A stretch of DNA of 32,151 bases from an uncultured Clostridia bacterium (GTDB lineage: Bacteria > Bacillota > Clostridia > Oscillospirales > Oscillospiraceae). Below are positions 1-9,465 of this stretch, in pieces. The stretch's first letter is position 1. Each line of letters opens with the position of its first letter. Position numbers and translations under genes: made by a program. The stretch is taken from the NCBI GenBank assembly GCA_945948185.1, contig CAMFAL010000015.1, forward strand, positions 1 through 32,151, given 5' to 3'. The notes beneath the pieces were generated by a model. That model saw nothing but the letters and a program-made list of their open reading frames with translations, had not been told where the DNA came from and did not search any database.

Positions 1-14
1 CCTATTATACCAGA

Positions 15-43
15 AGAACCTCGCCACCGGCGAGGTTCTTTGA
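15..43. terminator. Intrinsic terminator-like hairpin (AGAACCTCGCC-ACC-GGCGAGGTTCT then TTTG)
   Basis: 11-bp perfect inverted repeat followed by short T run; probably ends a gene left of the window. Confidence 0.7.
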
Positions 44-50
44 CAAGCTG

Positions 51-85
51 AAAGGTGCTGTACCCAATGGGTACAGCACCTTTTT
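51..85. terminator. Bidirectional terminator downstream of rpsU
   Basis: AAAGGTGCTGTACCC-AAT-GGGTACAGCACCTTT perfect stem with T tract on + strand and T run on - strand. Confidence 0.85.
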
Positions 86-90
86 CGGCA

Positions 91-273
91 TTAATAAAAA
101 CGCTTCTTGTTCTTGCGAGCAGCCTCAGACTTCTTGCGACGCTTGACGCTGGGGCTCTCATAATGCTCTCTCTTACGGACCTCGGCGATGACGCCCGCCT
201 TGGCGCAGGAGCGCTTGAAACGCTTCAGTGCGCTGTCGATGGACTCGCCGTCCTTCACATGAATTTCAGACAT
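91..273 (-). CDS. rpsU: 30S ribosomal protein S21 (bS21)
   Basis: 60 aa, [60 protein letters not shown], characteristic bS21. Confidence 0.97.
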   Translation of the reverse strand: MSEIHVKDGESIDSALKRFKRSCAKAGVIAEVRKREHYESPSVKRRKKSEAARKNKKRFY

Positions 274-357
274 CTATATTTCCCTCCCTCCGAGGTATCC
301 GGCTCAATCCAGGATACTTTAAGGGCCATAATTGAATTCTATGGCGTTAACAACGAT

Positions 358-386
358 ATTATACGTAAGTTCTCCACCGTTGTCAA
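358..386 (-). promoter_or_regulatory. Perfect-consensus sigma-A promoter for rpsU (TTGACA-N17-TATAAT)
   Basis: Minus strand TTGACA ACGGTGGAGAACTTACG TATAAT upstream of rpsU. Confidence 0.88.
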
Positions 387-440
387 GGGAATTTTTCCGA
401 ATTCCTGTGTTTTTCCACAGTAAGGGTGGAAAATACCAGC

Positions 441-2867
441 TTACTGGGGCTTCACGATCAGGTTGACCAGGCGGTTCTTCACCAAAATGGTCTTGACGAT
501 CTTCATGCCCTCGGTGGCCTTCTGGACCTTTTCCACAGCCAGGGCGGCGTCCACCACGGCCTTCTCCTCGCTGTCGGCGGGCATGGTGATGGTGCCCTTC
601 AGCTTGCCGTTGACCTGGACGGCCATGTCCACGGTGGAAGCCACGGTCTTGCTCTCATCATACACGGGCCACTCCGCCTGGCAGCACATCTTGCCGGTCT
701 GGGCGGCGAAGCCCAGCATCTCCCACAGTTCCTCGGTGATGTGGGGGGCGAAGGGATTCAGCAGCAGGAGCAAGTACTTCACATCACCCTTGGTGACGCC
801 GTTGGCGCTCAGCTCGTTGACCATGGTCATCATGGCGGCGATGGCGGTGTTCATCTTCAGGTTATCGATATCATCGGTAACCTTCTTGATGGTCTTGTGG
901 ATAATGGGCTCGTTGGCGGAGGTCACGTCATAGCTGTCAGAAGCGCCCTCGGCCAGGTTCCAGACACGGTCCAGGAACCGCTTGGAGCCCTTGACGGCCT
1001 CGGTGGACCAGATGGCCGCCTGCTCGAAGTCGCCCACGAACATGATATACAGGCGCATGGTATCGGCGCCGTACTGGGCCACGATATCGTTGGGGTTCAC
1101 CACGTTGCCGCGGGACTTGGACATCTTCTCGCCGCCCTCGCCCAGGATCATGCCGTGGCTGGTGCGCTTGGCGTAGGGCTCCTTGGTGGGCACCACGCCG
1201 ATGTCATACAGGAACTTATGCCAGAAGCGGCTGTACAGCAGGTGCAGGGTGGTGTGCTCCATGCCGCCGTTGTACCAGTCCACGGGAGACCAGTATTCCA
1301 GAGCCTCCTTGGAAGCCAGGGCCTTGTCGTTGTGGGGGTCCATATACCGCAGGAAGTACCAGGAGGAACCGGCCCACTGGGGCATGGTGTCCGTCTCACG
1401 CTGGGCAGGGCCGCCGCACTGGGGGCAGGTGGTGTTGACCCAGTCGGTCATCTTGGACAGGGGGGATTCGCCGGTATCGGTGACCTCGTAGCTGTCCACC
1501 TCAGGCAGCAGCAGGGGCAGCTGGTCCTCCGGCAGGGGCACCCAGCCGCACTTGGGGCAGTTCACCAGGGGGATGGGCTCGCCCCAGTAGCGCTGGCGGG
1601 AGAACACCCAGTCACGGAGCTTGAAGTTGGTCTTGGGATGGCCGATGCCCTGCTCGGTGACCCACTTCTTCATGGTGGGGATAGCCTCCTTGACAGTCAG
1701 GCCGTCCAGGAAGCCGGAGTTCACCATGATGCCGGTGTCGTCCTTCAGGGTGAAGGCCTCCTTGGTGATGTCGCCGCCCTTGACCACCTCGATGATGGGC
1801 AGGCCGAACTTGGTGGCAAACTCCCAGTCGCGCTGGTCGTGGCCGGGCACGCCCATGACGATGCCGGTGCCGTAGCCCATCAGCACGTAGTCGGAAACAA
1901 ACAGGGGCACATGCTTGCCGCTGGCGGGGTTGATACCCTCGATGCCCTCCAGGCGGACGCCGGTCTTTTCCTTGTTCAGCTCGCCGCGCTCGAAGTCAGA
2001 CTTGTGGGCAGCCTCGTCCCGGTAAGCAGCAATCTCGTCCCAGTTCTTGATCTGGTCCTTCCACTGATCCAGGAAGGGATGCTCGGGAGAAATGACCATG
2101 TAGGTCACGCCGAACAGGGTATCGCAGCGGGTGGTGTAGACCGTCAGCTTGTCGCCGTTGGTGGCGGTGAAGTCCACCTCGGTACCCTCGCTGCGGCCGA
2201 TCCAGTTGCGCTGCTGGATCTTGACGCGGTTGATGAAGTCCACGTCCTCCAGATCGTCGATCAGGCGGTCGGCGTACTTGGTGATGGCCAGCATCCACTG
2301 GCTCTTCTCCTTGCGGATGACTTCGCCGCCGCAGCGCTCGCAGACGCCCTCCACGACCTCCTCGTTGGCCAGGACGATCTTGCAGCTGGTGCACCAGTTC
2401 ACGGGCATGGAGGCCTTATAGGCCAGGCCCTTCTTGAACATCTGCAGGAAGATCCACTGGGTCCACTTGTAATAATCAGGGTCAGTGGTGTTGACCTCAC
2501 GGTCCCAGTCGAAGGAGTAGCCCAGCATGTGGAGCTGCTTGCGGAAGTTGGAGATGTTGTCGTGGGTCACCTTGGCGGGATGGATGTGGTTCTTGATGGC
2601 GAAGTTCTCCGTGGGCAGACCGAAGGCGTCATAGCCGATGGGGAACAGGACGTTATAGCCCTGCATCCGCTTCTTGCGGCAGATGATGTCCATAGCGGTA
2701 AAGGGGCGGGCGTGGCCCACATGGAGGCCCTGGCCGGAGGGATAGGGGAACTCGATCAGGCCGAAAAACTTCTCCCGGGTGGTGTCCCCGGTGACGGCAG
2801 CGAAGGGCTTCTCCTCCAGCCACTTCTGCTGCCACTTTTTCTCAATGGCGGTAAAATCGTACTTCAT
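441..2867 (-). CDS. leuS: Leucyl-tRNA synthetase
   Basis: 808 aa; [12 protein letters not shown] (HIGH-type) and KMSKSRGN (KMSKS) motifs. Confidence 0.98.
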   Translation of the reverse strand: MKYDFTAIEKKWQQKWLEEKPFAAVTGDTTREKFFGLIEFPYPSGQGLHVGHARPFTAMDIICRKKRMQGYNVLFPIGYDAFGLPTENFAIKNHIHPAKVTHDNISNFRKQLHMLGYSFDWDREVNTTDPDYYKWTQWIFLQMFKKGLAYKASMPVNWCTSCKIVLANEEVVEGVCERCGGEVIRKEKSQWMLAITKYADRLIDDLEDVDFINRVKIQQRNWIGRSEGTEVDFTATNGDKLTVYTTRCDTLFGVTYMVISPEHPFLDQWKDQIKNWDEIAAYRDEAAHKSDFERGELNKEKTGVRLEGIEGINPASGKHVPLFVSDYVLMGYGTGIVMGVPGHDQRDWEFATKFGLPIIEVVKGGDITKEAFTLKDDTGIMVNSGFLDGLTVKEAIPTMKKWVTEQGIGHPKTNFKLRDWVFSRQRYWGEPIPLVNCPKCGWVPLPEDQLPLLLPEVDSYEVTDTGESPLSKMTDWVNTTCPQCGGPAQRETDTMPQWAGSSWYFLRYMDPHNDKALASKEALEYWSPVDWYNGGMEHTTLHLLYSRFWHKFLYDIGVVPTKEPYAKRTSHGMILGEGGEKMSKSRGNVVNPNDIVAQYGADTMRLYIMFVGDFEQAAIWSTEAVKGSKRFLDRVWNLAEGASDSYDVTSANEPIIHKTIKKVTDDIDNLKMNTAIAAMMTMVNELSANGVTKGDVKYLLLLLNPFAPHITEELWEMLGFAAQTGKMCCQAEWPVYDESKTVASTVDMAVQVNGKLKGTITMPADSEEKAVVDAALAVEKVQKATEGMKIVKTILVKNRLVNLIVKPQ

Positions 2868-2894
2868 ATTTTTCTCCCTTTCGGATGTGATTTT

Positions 2895-2929
2895 AAAAAA
2901 ACAGCCCCCGACCGTCTCCGGTCAGGGGC
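2895..2929 (-). terminator. Terminator helix of the leuS T-box
   Basis: 10-bp stem plus U tract on minus strand. Confidence 0.88.
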
Positions 2930-3133
2930 GTGGAAAACGCGGTACCACCCTGCTTCAGCCGCCCATCAGGCAGCCCTTGGGAGCCTGTAACGGGGCTAAC
3001 CGTTCCGCCCTACTATGCGTTCAGGCGAAAGACTCCGGGACCAGTATACCGCAGGCTCCCCCACCGGCTCACACCAGCCGCCGGCTCTCTTTGGGCGGGA
3101 CCTCTGGGCTTTCTTCCCATCAAAGTCGCTAAC
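2895..3133 (-). ncRNA. T-box leader of leuS
   Basis: Minus-strand T-box motif CAGGGTGGTACCGCG (2938-2952), AGAGAGCCGGCGGCTGGTG stem I-like segment, terminator GCCCCTGACC-GGAGAC-GGTCGGGGGC followed by TGTTTTTTT; directly upstream of leuS. Probable specifier CTG (Leu) at 3042-3044. Confidence 0.92.
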
Positions 3134-3139
3134 GTATCT

Positions 3140-3168
3140 ATTTTATGAGGATTTTGGGTGTTTGTCAA
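3140..3168 (-). promoter_or_regulatory. Promoter of leuS T-box (TTGACA-N17-TAAAAT)
   Basis: Minus strand TTGACA AACACCCAAAATCCTCA TAAAAT immediately upstream of the leader. Confidence 0.85.
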
Positions 3169-3205
3169 GGAAAACGGAGAAAATCTCCTCTTTTTTCGCA
3201 AACAC

Positions 3206-3568
3206 TCAGTCTGCCGTCAGGACGCTGCTCAGATCCAGAGGCTTGCCGTCGTGCCACAAACGCTCCAGGGAGTAGAACTCCCGAGCCTCGGCGGAGAATA
3301 CGTGGACCACGACACAGCCGTAGTCCAGCAGGACCCAGGTACCATCCCGGTAGCCCTCCCGGCGCAGGGGATTCTCCCCGGCCTGTTCCTCCATGGCTTT
3401 CTCCACAGCGCCGCACAGGGCGTTGATCTGGGTGTTGGAGGTACCGGTGGCGATGACGAAGTAATCCGCCAAAGTGGTCTGCTCCGTCACCTCGATGGCC
3501 GCGATCTCCTTGCCCTTCTTCTCGTCCAGGGCCTTGGCGGCAATGATTGCTAATTCTTTCGGTGTCAT
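3206..3568 (-). CDS. rsfS: Ribosomal silencing factor RsfS
   Basis: 120 aa; LADYFVIATGTSNTQ, WVLLDYGCVVVHVFSAEAREFYSLERLW typical RsfS. Confidence 0.96.
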   Translation of the reverse strand: MTPKELAIIAAKALDEKKGKEIAAIEVTEQTTLADYFVIATGTSNTQINALCGAVEKAMEEQAGENPLRREGYRDGTWVLLDYGCVVVHVFSAEAREFYSLERLWHDGKPLDLSSVLTAD

Positions 3569-3583
3569 ATCAGTTTCCTTTCC

Positions 3584-5068
3584 TCAGGCCGCGGGCTGCG
3601 GCTCCATGATGATGAAATCGGGATTCTCCGGCTCCGCCGGGGTCTCAGGGATGGTCTGGGGTGTCTCTCCGCCGCCCTCCGGCGGGGTCGCAGGATCTGT
3701 TGTGGTTCCGGGATCTGTTGTCCCCGGGTCAGTGATGCCGGGATCGGTCATTCCGGGGTCCGCGGTGCCGGGATTGGTGGATTCTCCGGTGCCGGGGTCC
3801 ACTGCAATGGGGGTTTCCGGATCAATCGGATCGCCGTTTTCATCCACCACAGGCTCCTCGACGGGGTCACTCTGGGTGGGCTTCACCGGAGGCACCGCCG
3901 CCTTACTGTCCTCCACATGACCGGTGGTGGAGCGGAGGCTGCCGTCGGCATTGACGGACATGATGTCCAGGTCGCTGAGGGTAAAGGTCTCCACGAAGGG
4001 GCTCAGCTTGTTGTTCACGATTTCCAACAGCTCATTGGCAATGGGGACCACGTAGTCCAGGTTCTGGTTATAGCTCCGGCTCCAGGCGTAGGCTCCCTTC
4101 CAGGGCATGGTGAGGAACTCCACATTCTCCACGCTGAGGCCCCCGGAGACCGCGGACTTGCCGAACCACAAAATCTCCTGGAAACTCAAGTCCGTCTCCA
4201 CGCACTCCTGAAACACCTTGGCAATCTTGCCGATGTTCATCACATTGGCAGGCTTCATCAGCTGCTGGATCACCGCCTTCAGGAAGTCCTGCTGGACCTC
4301 CATACGGCCACTGTCACCGATGCCGGAGGCGTATCCGTAGAGGCTGCCCTTATCGTTCTTCCGCCAGCGGATGACCTGCATGGCGTCATCGCCGGTCAGC
4401 AGACGGTAGCCCTTGGCCTGCTCGATGACCAGATCCTGATAGGGGTCATGGTAGTCCATGTCATAGGGCACGTCAAAGTACACGCCGCCGATGGCGTCCA
4501 CCAGCTTGCCCACGGCCTCCCATTCCACCACCACCTGGTAATCCGGCTCGAAGCCCACCAGCTGAGCGATCTCCTTGTACAGGGCCTGGATGCCCTTGTC
4601 ACCGCCGTTGTGCATATTGTAAACGGAGTTGATCTTCTTCACATCCCAGCTGACATTCACCATGGTGTCCCGGGGGATGGACATGACCGTGGCCTTCTGG
4701 TTGGTCACATCATAGCTTGCCAGCAGCATGGTGTCCGTATTCCCGCCGCCGCCGGTATCCCGGCCTAAAATCAGGACGGTATAATAATCCTCGCTCTTGC
4801 GCTCACCGTCGGCCTTGGGGCGGACGCCGTCGCCGTAGTCGATGACTTCCTCCTGCGCGTTTTCGCCCTTCTTGTCGTTGTTCTTCTTGTTCTCCACGTC
4901 CGGGCGGACGAACAGGCTCTGGCAGGCCGCCACCACCGCCAGCACAACGGTCAGGCAGATGGCAATGACCAGCAGGACCTTCTGCTGCCGGGTCAGCCGG
5001 CTGGGTTTTTTCGGCTTTTTCTGTTTCGGCGTTCCACCCGCCACGCGCTTTCCTGTCTCTCTAGCCAC
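3584..5068 (-). CDS. LytR-CpsA-Psr (LCP) family protein with N-terminal TM anchor and low-complexity C-terminal tail
   Basis: 494 aa; LILGRDTGGGGNTDTMLLASYDVTNQKATVMSIPRDTMV and GGVYFDVPYDMDY motifs; TM near N-terminus; PG/T/D-rich tail. Confidence 0.93.
   Translation of the reverse strand: MARETGKRVAGGTPKQKKPKKPSRLTRQQKVLLVIAICLTVVLAVVAACQSLFVRPDVENKKNNDKKGENAQEEVIDYGDGVRPKADGERKSEDYYTVLILGRDTGGGGNTDTMLLASYDVTNQKATVMSIPRDTMVNVSWDVKKINSVYNMHNGGDKGIQALYKEIAQLVGFEPDYQVVVEWEAVGKLVDAIGGVYFDVPYDMDYHDPYQDLVIEQAKGYRLLTGDDAMQVIRWRKNDKGSLYGYASGIGDSGRMEVQQDFLKAVIQQLMKPANVMNIGKIAKVFQECVETDLSFQEILWFGKSAVSGGLSVENVEFLTMPWKGAYAWSRSYNQNLDYVVPIANELLEIVNNKLSPFVETFTLSDLDIMSVNADGSLRSTTGHVEDSKAAVPPVKPTQSDPVEEPVVDENGDPIDPETPIAVDPGTGESTNPGTADPGMTDPGITDPGTTDPGTTTDPATPPEGGGETPQTIPETPAEPENPDFIIMEPQPAA
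3683..3778 (-). repeat. Short degenerate coding repeats (DPGxT) in LCP tail
   Basis: Translation TNPGTADPGMTDPGITDPGTTDPGTTTDPATP. Confidence 0.8.
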
Positions 5069-5074
5069 GTTTCT

Positions 5075-6265
5075 CTATCCTTTCAATGCGTCCCGCGCCT
5101 CGATGGTGGCGCGGTGCACAGGGTTCCCCATCGCTGTCATTTCCTCGATGGTCATCTCCAGGCCTTTCAAAAGGCCCTTGTCCAGATCCTCATAACACAC
5201 GTTCCGCAGTTCGTCCACACCGGGGAAATCCCGGGAGGGCTCAATATAGTCCGCCAGGTAGATAATCTTTTCCAGTTTGGTCATGTTGGCGTGGCCGGTG
5301 GTGTGATACCAGATGGCGCTGTAAATGTCGTCATCTACACCGAACACATCCCTGGCGATGGCCGCGCCGGTCTTGGAATGAAGGAGCTTTAACGCCTTTT
5401 GTTCCAGGTCGTCCAGTTGGATGTCGTATTTCGTACAAAGGGCCAGCTGCTCTTCCATGCTGAGTTTTTTCGTGCAGTCGTGGAGCAGAGCCGCCACACG
5501 TGCCTTTTCCACGTCGGCGCCGTAGCGCTCCGCCAGCCGGACCGCCTCCTGCTCTGTCCCCAGCACATGGGGAATGCGCTTGTGCTTCAGATAGCTGAGA
5601 GCCACCGGCCGCAGCTGCTCCAAAGGCAGGCGCTTCATGTCGGCGCCGGTGTGGTACAGGCCCTCCCGCAGGATGTAGCCGTACACAGCCGGGGCCAACA
5701 GGTTCGCCCCCTGGCCCTTCACCAGCTTTTCCCGCAGTTCCGTGGAGGACACTTCCACCACGCTGGGAATACGAAGGGTACAGATACTGGCCTGTGGATA
5801 CACTTCCATCAGTGCCTCCCGCTGGGCGGAGAACTGCGTCTCCCCGTCCCCTGCCGTGCGGCCGAAGGCAGCGATGTTCGCCAGAGACAGGATTTTCCCC
5901 GGCTCATGCCAGGTCTGGAGGCTCATAAACATGTCCGTTCCCATCAGAAGCCACAGTTCGTCACCCGGGTATTGGGCGCTCAGGGCTTCCAGCGTGTCGG
6001 AAGTGAAGCTCCGCCCCTCCCGGTGCAGCTCCATATCCAACACCTGCACCTGCTCCCCCAGCTCCGTGGCTTCCGCCGCAAGCCGGGTCATCTCCAGCCG
6101 CTGGGTCGCCGTAGGACTGCCGGCGGGCAGCTCCTTATGAGGCGGCAGCCCCGCCGGGATCAGCAGCAGCCGGTCCAGGCCCAGCAGCGCAAAGGCCTCC
6201 CGGGCCGCCGTGATGTGGCCCAGGTGGGGCGGGTTGAAGGTGCCGCCGAAAATGCCAATCCTCAT
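5075..6265 (-). CDS. nadD/yqeK: Fused nicotinate-nucleotide adenylyltransferase (NadD) and YqeK-like HD-domain phosphohydrolase
   Basis: 396 aa; N-terminus MRIGIFGGTFNPPHLGH (NadD), C-terminus from about 5638 with AALLHDCTKKLS, HSKTGA, IWYHTTG, LADYIEPSRDFPG (YqeK). Confidence 0.93.
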   Translation of the reverse strand: MRIGIFGGTFNPPHLGHITAAREAFALLGLDRLLLIPAGLPPHKELPAGSPTATQRLEMTRLAAEATELGEQVQVLDMELHREGRSFTSDTLEALSAQYPGDELWLLMGTDMFMSLQTWHEPGKILSLANIAAFGRTAGDGETQFSAQREALMEVYPQASICTLRIPSVVEVSSTELREKLVKGQGANLLAPAVYGYILREGLYHTGADMKRLPLEQLRPVALSYLKHKRIPHVLGTEQEAVRLAERYGADVEKARVAALLHDCTKKLSMEEQLALCTKYDIQLDDLEQKALKLLHSKTGAAIARDVFGVDDDIYSAIWYHTTGHANMTKLEKIIYLADYIEPSRDFPGVDELRNVCYEDLDKGLLKGLEMTIEEMTAMGNPVHRATIEARDALKG

Positions 6266-6597
6266 TCCCGGATCGCCTTCCTTTTGGTGGGCTTCACCAG
6301 CTGAATTCGCTTCTCCTTGGGCTTGGAATGGGTCTCCCGGTACAGCACAAACTTGGTGCCGATGACCTGGACCACCTCGCTGCGGGTAGCTTTCGCCAGC
6401 TCCTCCGCCGCCAGACGGGCGTCGTATTCAATATTGTTGTCCAGGACCTTGCCCTTGATGAGCTCCCGGGCTTCCAGGGCATCATCAGCCTGCTTGATCA
6501 GGTTCTCGCTGATGCCATCTTTGCCGATGTGGATAATGGTGTTGATGCTGTTGGCCAGCCCCCGCAGTTGGGAGCGCTGCTTGCTTGTCAGTTCCAT
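6262..6597 (-). CDS. yhbY: YhbY/CRM-type RNA-binding protein
   Basis: 111 aa; MELTSKQRSQLRGLANSINTIIHIGKDGIS...; overlaps nadD/yqeK by 4 bp. Confidence 0.93.
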   Translation of the reverse strand: MELTSKQRSQLRGLANSINTIIHIGKDGISENLIKQADDALEARELIKGKVLDNNIEYDARLAAEELAKATRSEVVQVIGTKFVLYRETHSKPKEKRIQLVKPTKRKAIRE

Positions 6598-6676
6598 AGT
6601 TGTTTTTGATTACCTTTCCTATTATCGAGCAGTGGAGCGAAGGCGCCCCACCCTGCGGATTTATATAATTTTATAT

Positions 6677-6705
6677 AATATAGATATAGACGGTTATTTC
6701 TTCAA
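6677..6705 (-). promoter_or_regulatory. Internal promoter upstream of yhbY (TTGAAG-N17-TATATT)
   Basis: Minus strand TTGAAG AAATAACCGTCTATATC TATATT within AT-rich rdgB-yhbY gap. Confidence 0.6.
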
Positions 6706-7284
6706 ATAAGTTTCCAGTTTCTCAGCAAAAGCTGCCAGTGCCTTTCCCCGGTGGGAGATGGCGCTCTTCTCCGCCCCCGTCAGCTGGCCGAAGGTTTTTT
6801 TCAGTTCCGGCACGAAGAACACCGGATCGTAGCCGAAGCCGCCCTCCCCCATAGGGGCGAAGGCGATGGTGCCGTCGCAGCGGCCCTCGGCCCTCAGTTC
6901 ATCGCCGTTGGGGAAGGCGCAGGCGATGGCACAGGTGAAGTGTGCCGCCCGGGTAGGCTGGCCCCGCATGTTGTTCAGCAGCAGCATGTAGCGGCCCTTA
7001 TCGTCCAGGCCCTCGCCGCCGTACCGGGCGGAATAGACCCCGGGACCGCCGTTGAGCGCATCCACGCAGAGTCCGGAGTCGTCGGCAATGGCAGGCAGAC
7101 CCGCCGCTTCGCAGATGGCTTTTGCCTTCAGCATGGCGTTTTCCGCAAAGGTCGTACCGGTCTCCTCCACATCCACAGTGATCCCCAGATCTTTCGGGCT
7201 GACCACCTCCACGCCGAACCGCGCCAGGATAGCGCCCATCTCCTTCAGCTTGCCCGGATTGTGGGTTGCAAGTATAAATTTCAT
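6694..7284 (-). CDS. rdgB: XTP/dITP diphosphatase (RdgB/HAM1)
   Basis: MKFILATHNPGKLKEMGAIL..., IADDSGLCVDALNGGPGVYSARYGG, GFGYDPVF; start set at ATG 7284 inside the longer ORF. Confidence 0.96.
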   Translation of the reverse strand: MKFILATHNPGKLKEMGAILARFGVEVVSPKDLGITVDVEETGTTFAENAMLKAKAICEAAGLPAIADDSGLCVDALNGGPGVYSARYGGEGLDDKGRYMLLLNNMRGQPTRAAHFTCAIACAFPNGDELRAEGRCDGTIAFAPMGEGGFGYDPVFFVPELKKTFGQLTGAEKSAISHRGKALAAFAEKLETYLKK

Positions 7285-7568
7285 ATCCGCTCCTCCATTT
7301 CTGCCAGTCGGTCCAGCCGGCGGTTCCGCAAAGTCAGTGCCAGGTCGATGGACACCATACAGATATCCAGCAGATAGACCGCCAGAACATAGGTAATGTT
7401 TCCTCCAACAATTTTTCCGGCCACGCCGCACAGGTAACCCACAATGATACAGATTTCAAAATAAATACTCTTTCCCCTGGCCGTGCGGGACCGAAGAGAT
7501 TTTGAAATATTAAAGGGCCAGGACGCGCCGAAGCACAGCAGCATGATGGTCTCAAACACCTGTGCCAT
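7281..7568 (-). CDS. Small PQ-loop/SemiSWEET-like membrane protein
   Basis: 95 aa, about three hydrophobic segments, PFNISKSLRSRTARGKS PQ-loop-like segment; 4-bp overlap with rdgB. Confidence 0.7.
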   Translation of the reverse strand: MAQVFETIMLLCFGASWPFNISKSLRSRTARGKSIYFEICIIVGYLCGVAGKIVGGNITYVLAVYLLDICMVSIDLALTLRNRRLDRLAEMEERI

Positions 7569-7574
7569 GCCTGT

Positions 7575-8291
7575 TCACCCCTCCAAAGCCGCTTTCTGGA
7601 TCGCCAAAAGTTCCTTGTTGCCCTTGGCGCACAGGCGGACCAGCTCCTGCTGCTCAGTCAGGGTAAAGGCCCGGCCCTCGCCGGTGCCCTGAAGCTCAAT
7701 GATCTCCCCCAGCTCGTTCATGACACAGTTCAGGTCCACCTGGGCATGGCTGTCCTCGCTGTACTGCAGGTCCAGCATAGCCTGCTCGCCCACGATTCCG
7801 GCGGAGACGCCGGTGACGTAGTGGCGGATGGGGCTGGAGGCCAGCACGCCGTCCTCCACCAGCTTCCGGCAGGCCAGGCTCAGGGCGATGAAACCGCCGG
7901 TGACGGAGGCAGTGCGGGTGCCGCCGTCCCCCTGGAGCACATCGCAGTCGATGGTGATGGTATGTTCGCCCAGCTTGCTCATATCCACGGCGGCCCGGAG
8001 AGACCGCCCCACCAGCCGCTGAATCTCGGCGCTGCGGGGAGAGAGCTTCAATTTGGAAACGTCCCGTTTGCTGCGCTCCCGGTTGGCTCGGGGCAGCATG
8101 GAATACTCGGCGGTAACCCAGCCCTCGCCCTCGGGAACGTGGGGCGGCGTCCGATCCTCCACACTGGCGCAGCAGAGAACCTTCGTGTCACCGCACTCAA
8201 TGAGGCAGCTGCCCTCCGCGAATTTTACAAAATCGGTAGTGATCTTAATGGGGCGCAGCTCGTCCAGCGCCCGTCCGTCTTGTCTGCTCAT
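7575..8291 (-). CDS. rph: Ribonuclease PH
   Basis: 238 aa; MSRQDGRALDELRPIKI..., GWVTAEYSMLPRA, CDVLQGDGGTRTASVTGG. Confidence 0.97.
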   Translation of the reverse strand: MSRQDGRALDELRPIKITTDFVKFAEGSCLIECGDTKVLCCASVEDRTPPHVPEGEGWVTAEYSMLPRANRERSKRDVSKLKLSPRSAEIQRLVGRSLRAAVDMSKLGEHTITIDCDVLQGDGGTRTASVTGGFIALSLACRKLVEDGVLASSPIRHYVTGVSAGIVGEQAMLDLQYSEDSHAQVDLNCVMNELGEIIELQGTGEGRAFTLTEQQELVRLCAKGNKELLAIQKAALEG

Positions 8292-8305
8292 ATGTTATCC
8301 TCTTT

Positions 8306-8560
8306 TCAGTTTCCCCGCAGAGCGGTCTGGATGGCCGCCATAGCGCGGTCATAGTCGTCCTTGTGGACGTAGATTTTATACTGATTCAAGTAATCCATTT
8401 TGATAAAAGGTGTTCTCCCGCGGGTCCGGAAGGGGCCGCCATGGTCCAACGCAGCGGTATGACAGGGAATGCCGGCGTCTGCCAACGCGTTTTTGACCCG
8501 GAATAACTGCTCCGCGGAAAGCGCGGTCAACAGTTCCCGGCGGTTGAAGATGGTCAGCAT
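8306..8560 (-). CDS. Small DUF2007-like protein
   Basis: 84 aa from internal Met (MLTIFNRRELLTALSAEQLFRVKNALADAGIPCHT...), resembles putative signal-transducing DUF2007 fold; start choice uncertain. Confidence 0.55.
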   Translation of the reverse strand: MLTIFNRRELLTALSAEQLFRVKNALADAGIPCHTAALDHGGPFRTRGRTPFIKMDYLNQYKIYVHKDDYDRAMAAIQTALRGN

Positions 8561-8579
8561 ACAGCTCCTCTCCCAGAAA

Positions 8580-9452
8580 TCAGATAATGGCTTCCACGTA
8601 AGAGCGGGCGTCGAAGGGACGCAGGTCATCAATACCCTCGCCCACACCGGCGAACTTCACGGGCACGCCCAGCTCCCGGGCGATGGCGATGACGATGCCG
8701 CCCTTGGCGGTGCCGTCCAGCTTGGTGAGGACAATGCCGGTGAGGCCTGCGGCCTCCTTGAACTGCTTGGCCTGGATCAGACCGTTCTGGCCGGTGGTGG
8801 CATCCAGCACCAGCAGGGTCTCCCGGGCGGCGCCGGGGCACTCCCGGTCAATGATCTTACTGAGCTTGGAAAGCTCAGCCATCAGGTTGGACTTGTTGTG
8901 AAGGCGTCCGGCGGTGTCGCACAGCACCACGTCCACATTCCGGGCCTTGGCGGCCTGGAGGGCGTCAAAGAGGACCGCGCCGGGGTCGGCGCCCTCATGC
9001 TGGCGGACCAGCTCACAGCCCGCCCTCTGGGACCAGATCTCCAGCTGGTCGGCGGCAGCGGCCCGGAAGGTATCCGCCGCGCAGAACAGGACCCGCTTGC
9101 CCTGGCTTTTCAGCTGGTGGCCCAGCTTGCCGATGGAAGTGGTCTTGCCCACGCCGTTGACGCCGATGAACAGCACCACGCTGGGGGTGGTGGACAGGTC
9201 CAGGTCGGTGTTCTCCACCGAAATCTCCTCCACCAGGATGTCCCGCAGGGCCGCCCGAACCTCCTCCTGATCGTGGAGCTTTTCCCTGCGGACCTTTGTC
9301 CGCAGCTTTTCCACCGCGTCCAGAGCAGTGTCCATGCCCAGATCGGCCAGGATCAGGGTCTCCTCCAGCTCCTCGAAGAAGGCCTCGTCGGCCTCCGTGA
9401 AGCCGGAGAACAGGTTGGTGGTGATTTTTTTCAGTTTGTCAAAAAAGCCCAT
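8580..9452 (-). CDS. ftsY: Signal recognition particle receptor FtsY
   Basis: 290 aa; [54 protein letters not shown]. Confidence 0.98.
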   Translation of the reverse strand: MGFFDKLKKITTNLFSGFTEADEAFFEELEETLILADLGMDTALDAVEKLRTKVRREKLHDQEEVRAALRDILVEEISVENTDLDLSTTPSVVLFIGVNGVGKTTSIGKLGHQLKSQGKRVLFCAADTFRAAAADQLEIWSQRAGCELVRQHEGADPGAVLFDALQAAKARNVDVVLCDTAGRLHNKSNLMAELSKLSKIIDRECPGAARETLLVLDATTGQNGLIQAKQFKEAAGLTGIVLTKLDGTAKGGIVIAIARELGVPVKFAGVGEGIDDLRPFDARSYVEAII

Positions 9453-9465
9453 AACGTTCGTCCTT

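Noticed and set aside
426-2990. 854 aa plus-strand ORF opposite leuS
   Set aside because: Low-complexity His/Gly/Leu/Val-rich shadow ORF antisense to a clear leuS gene; an artefact of GC-rich codon structure
3683-3778. Tandem repeats considered as a CRISPR or minisatellite
   Set aside because: Repeats are in frame and encode the LCP tail; no spacer structure
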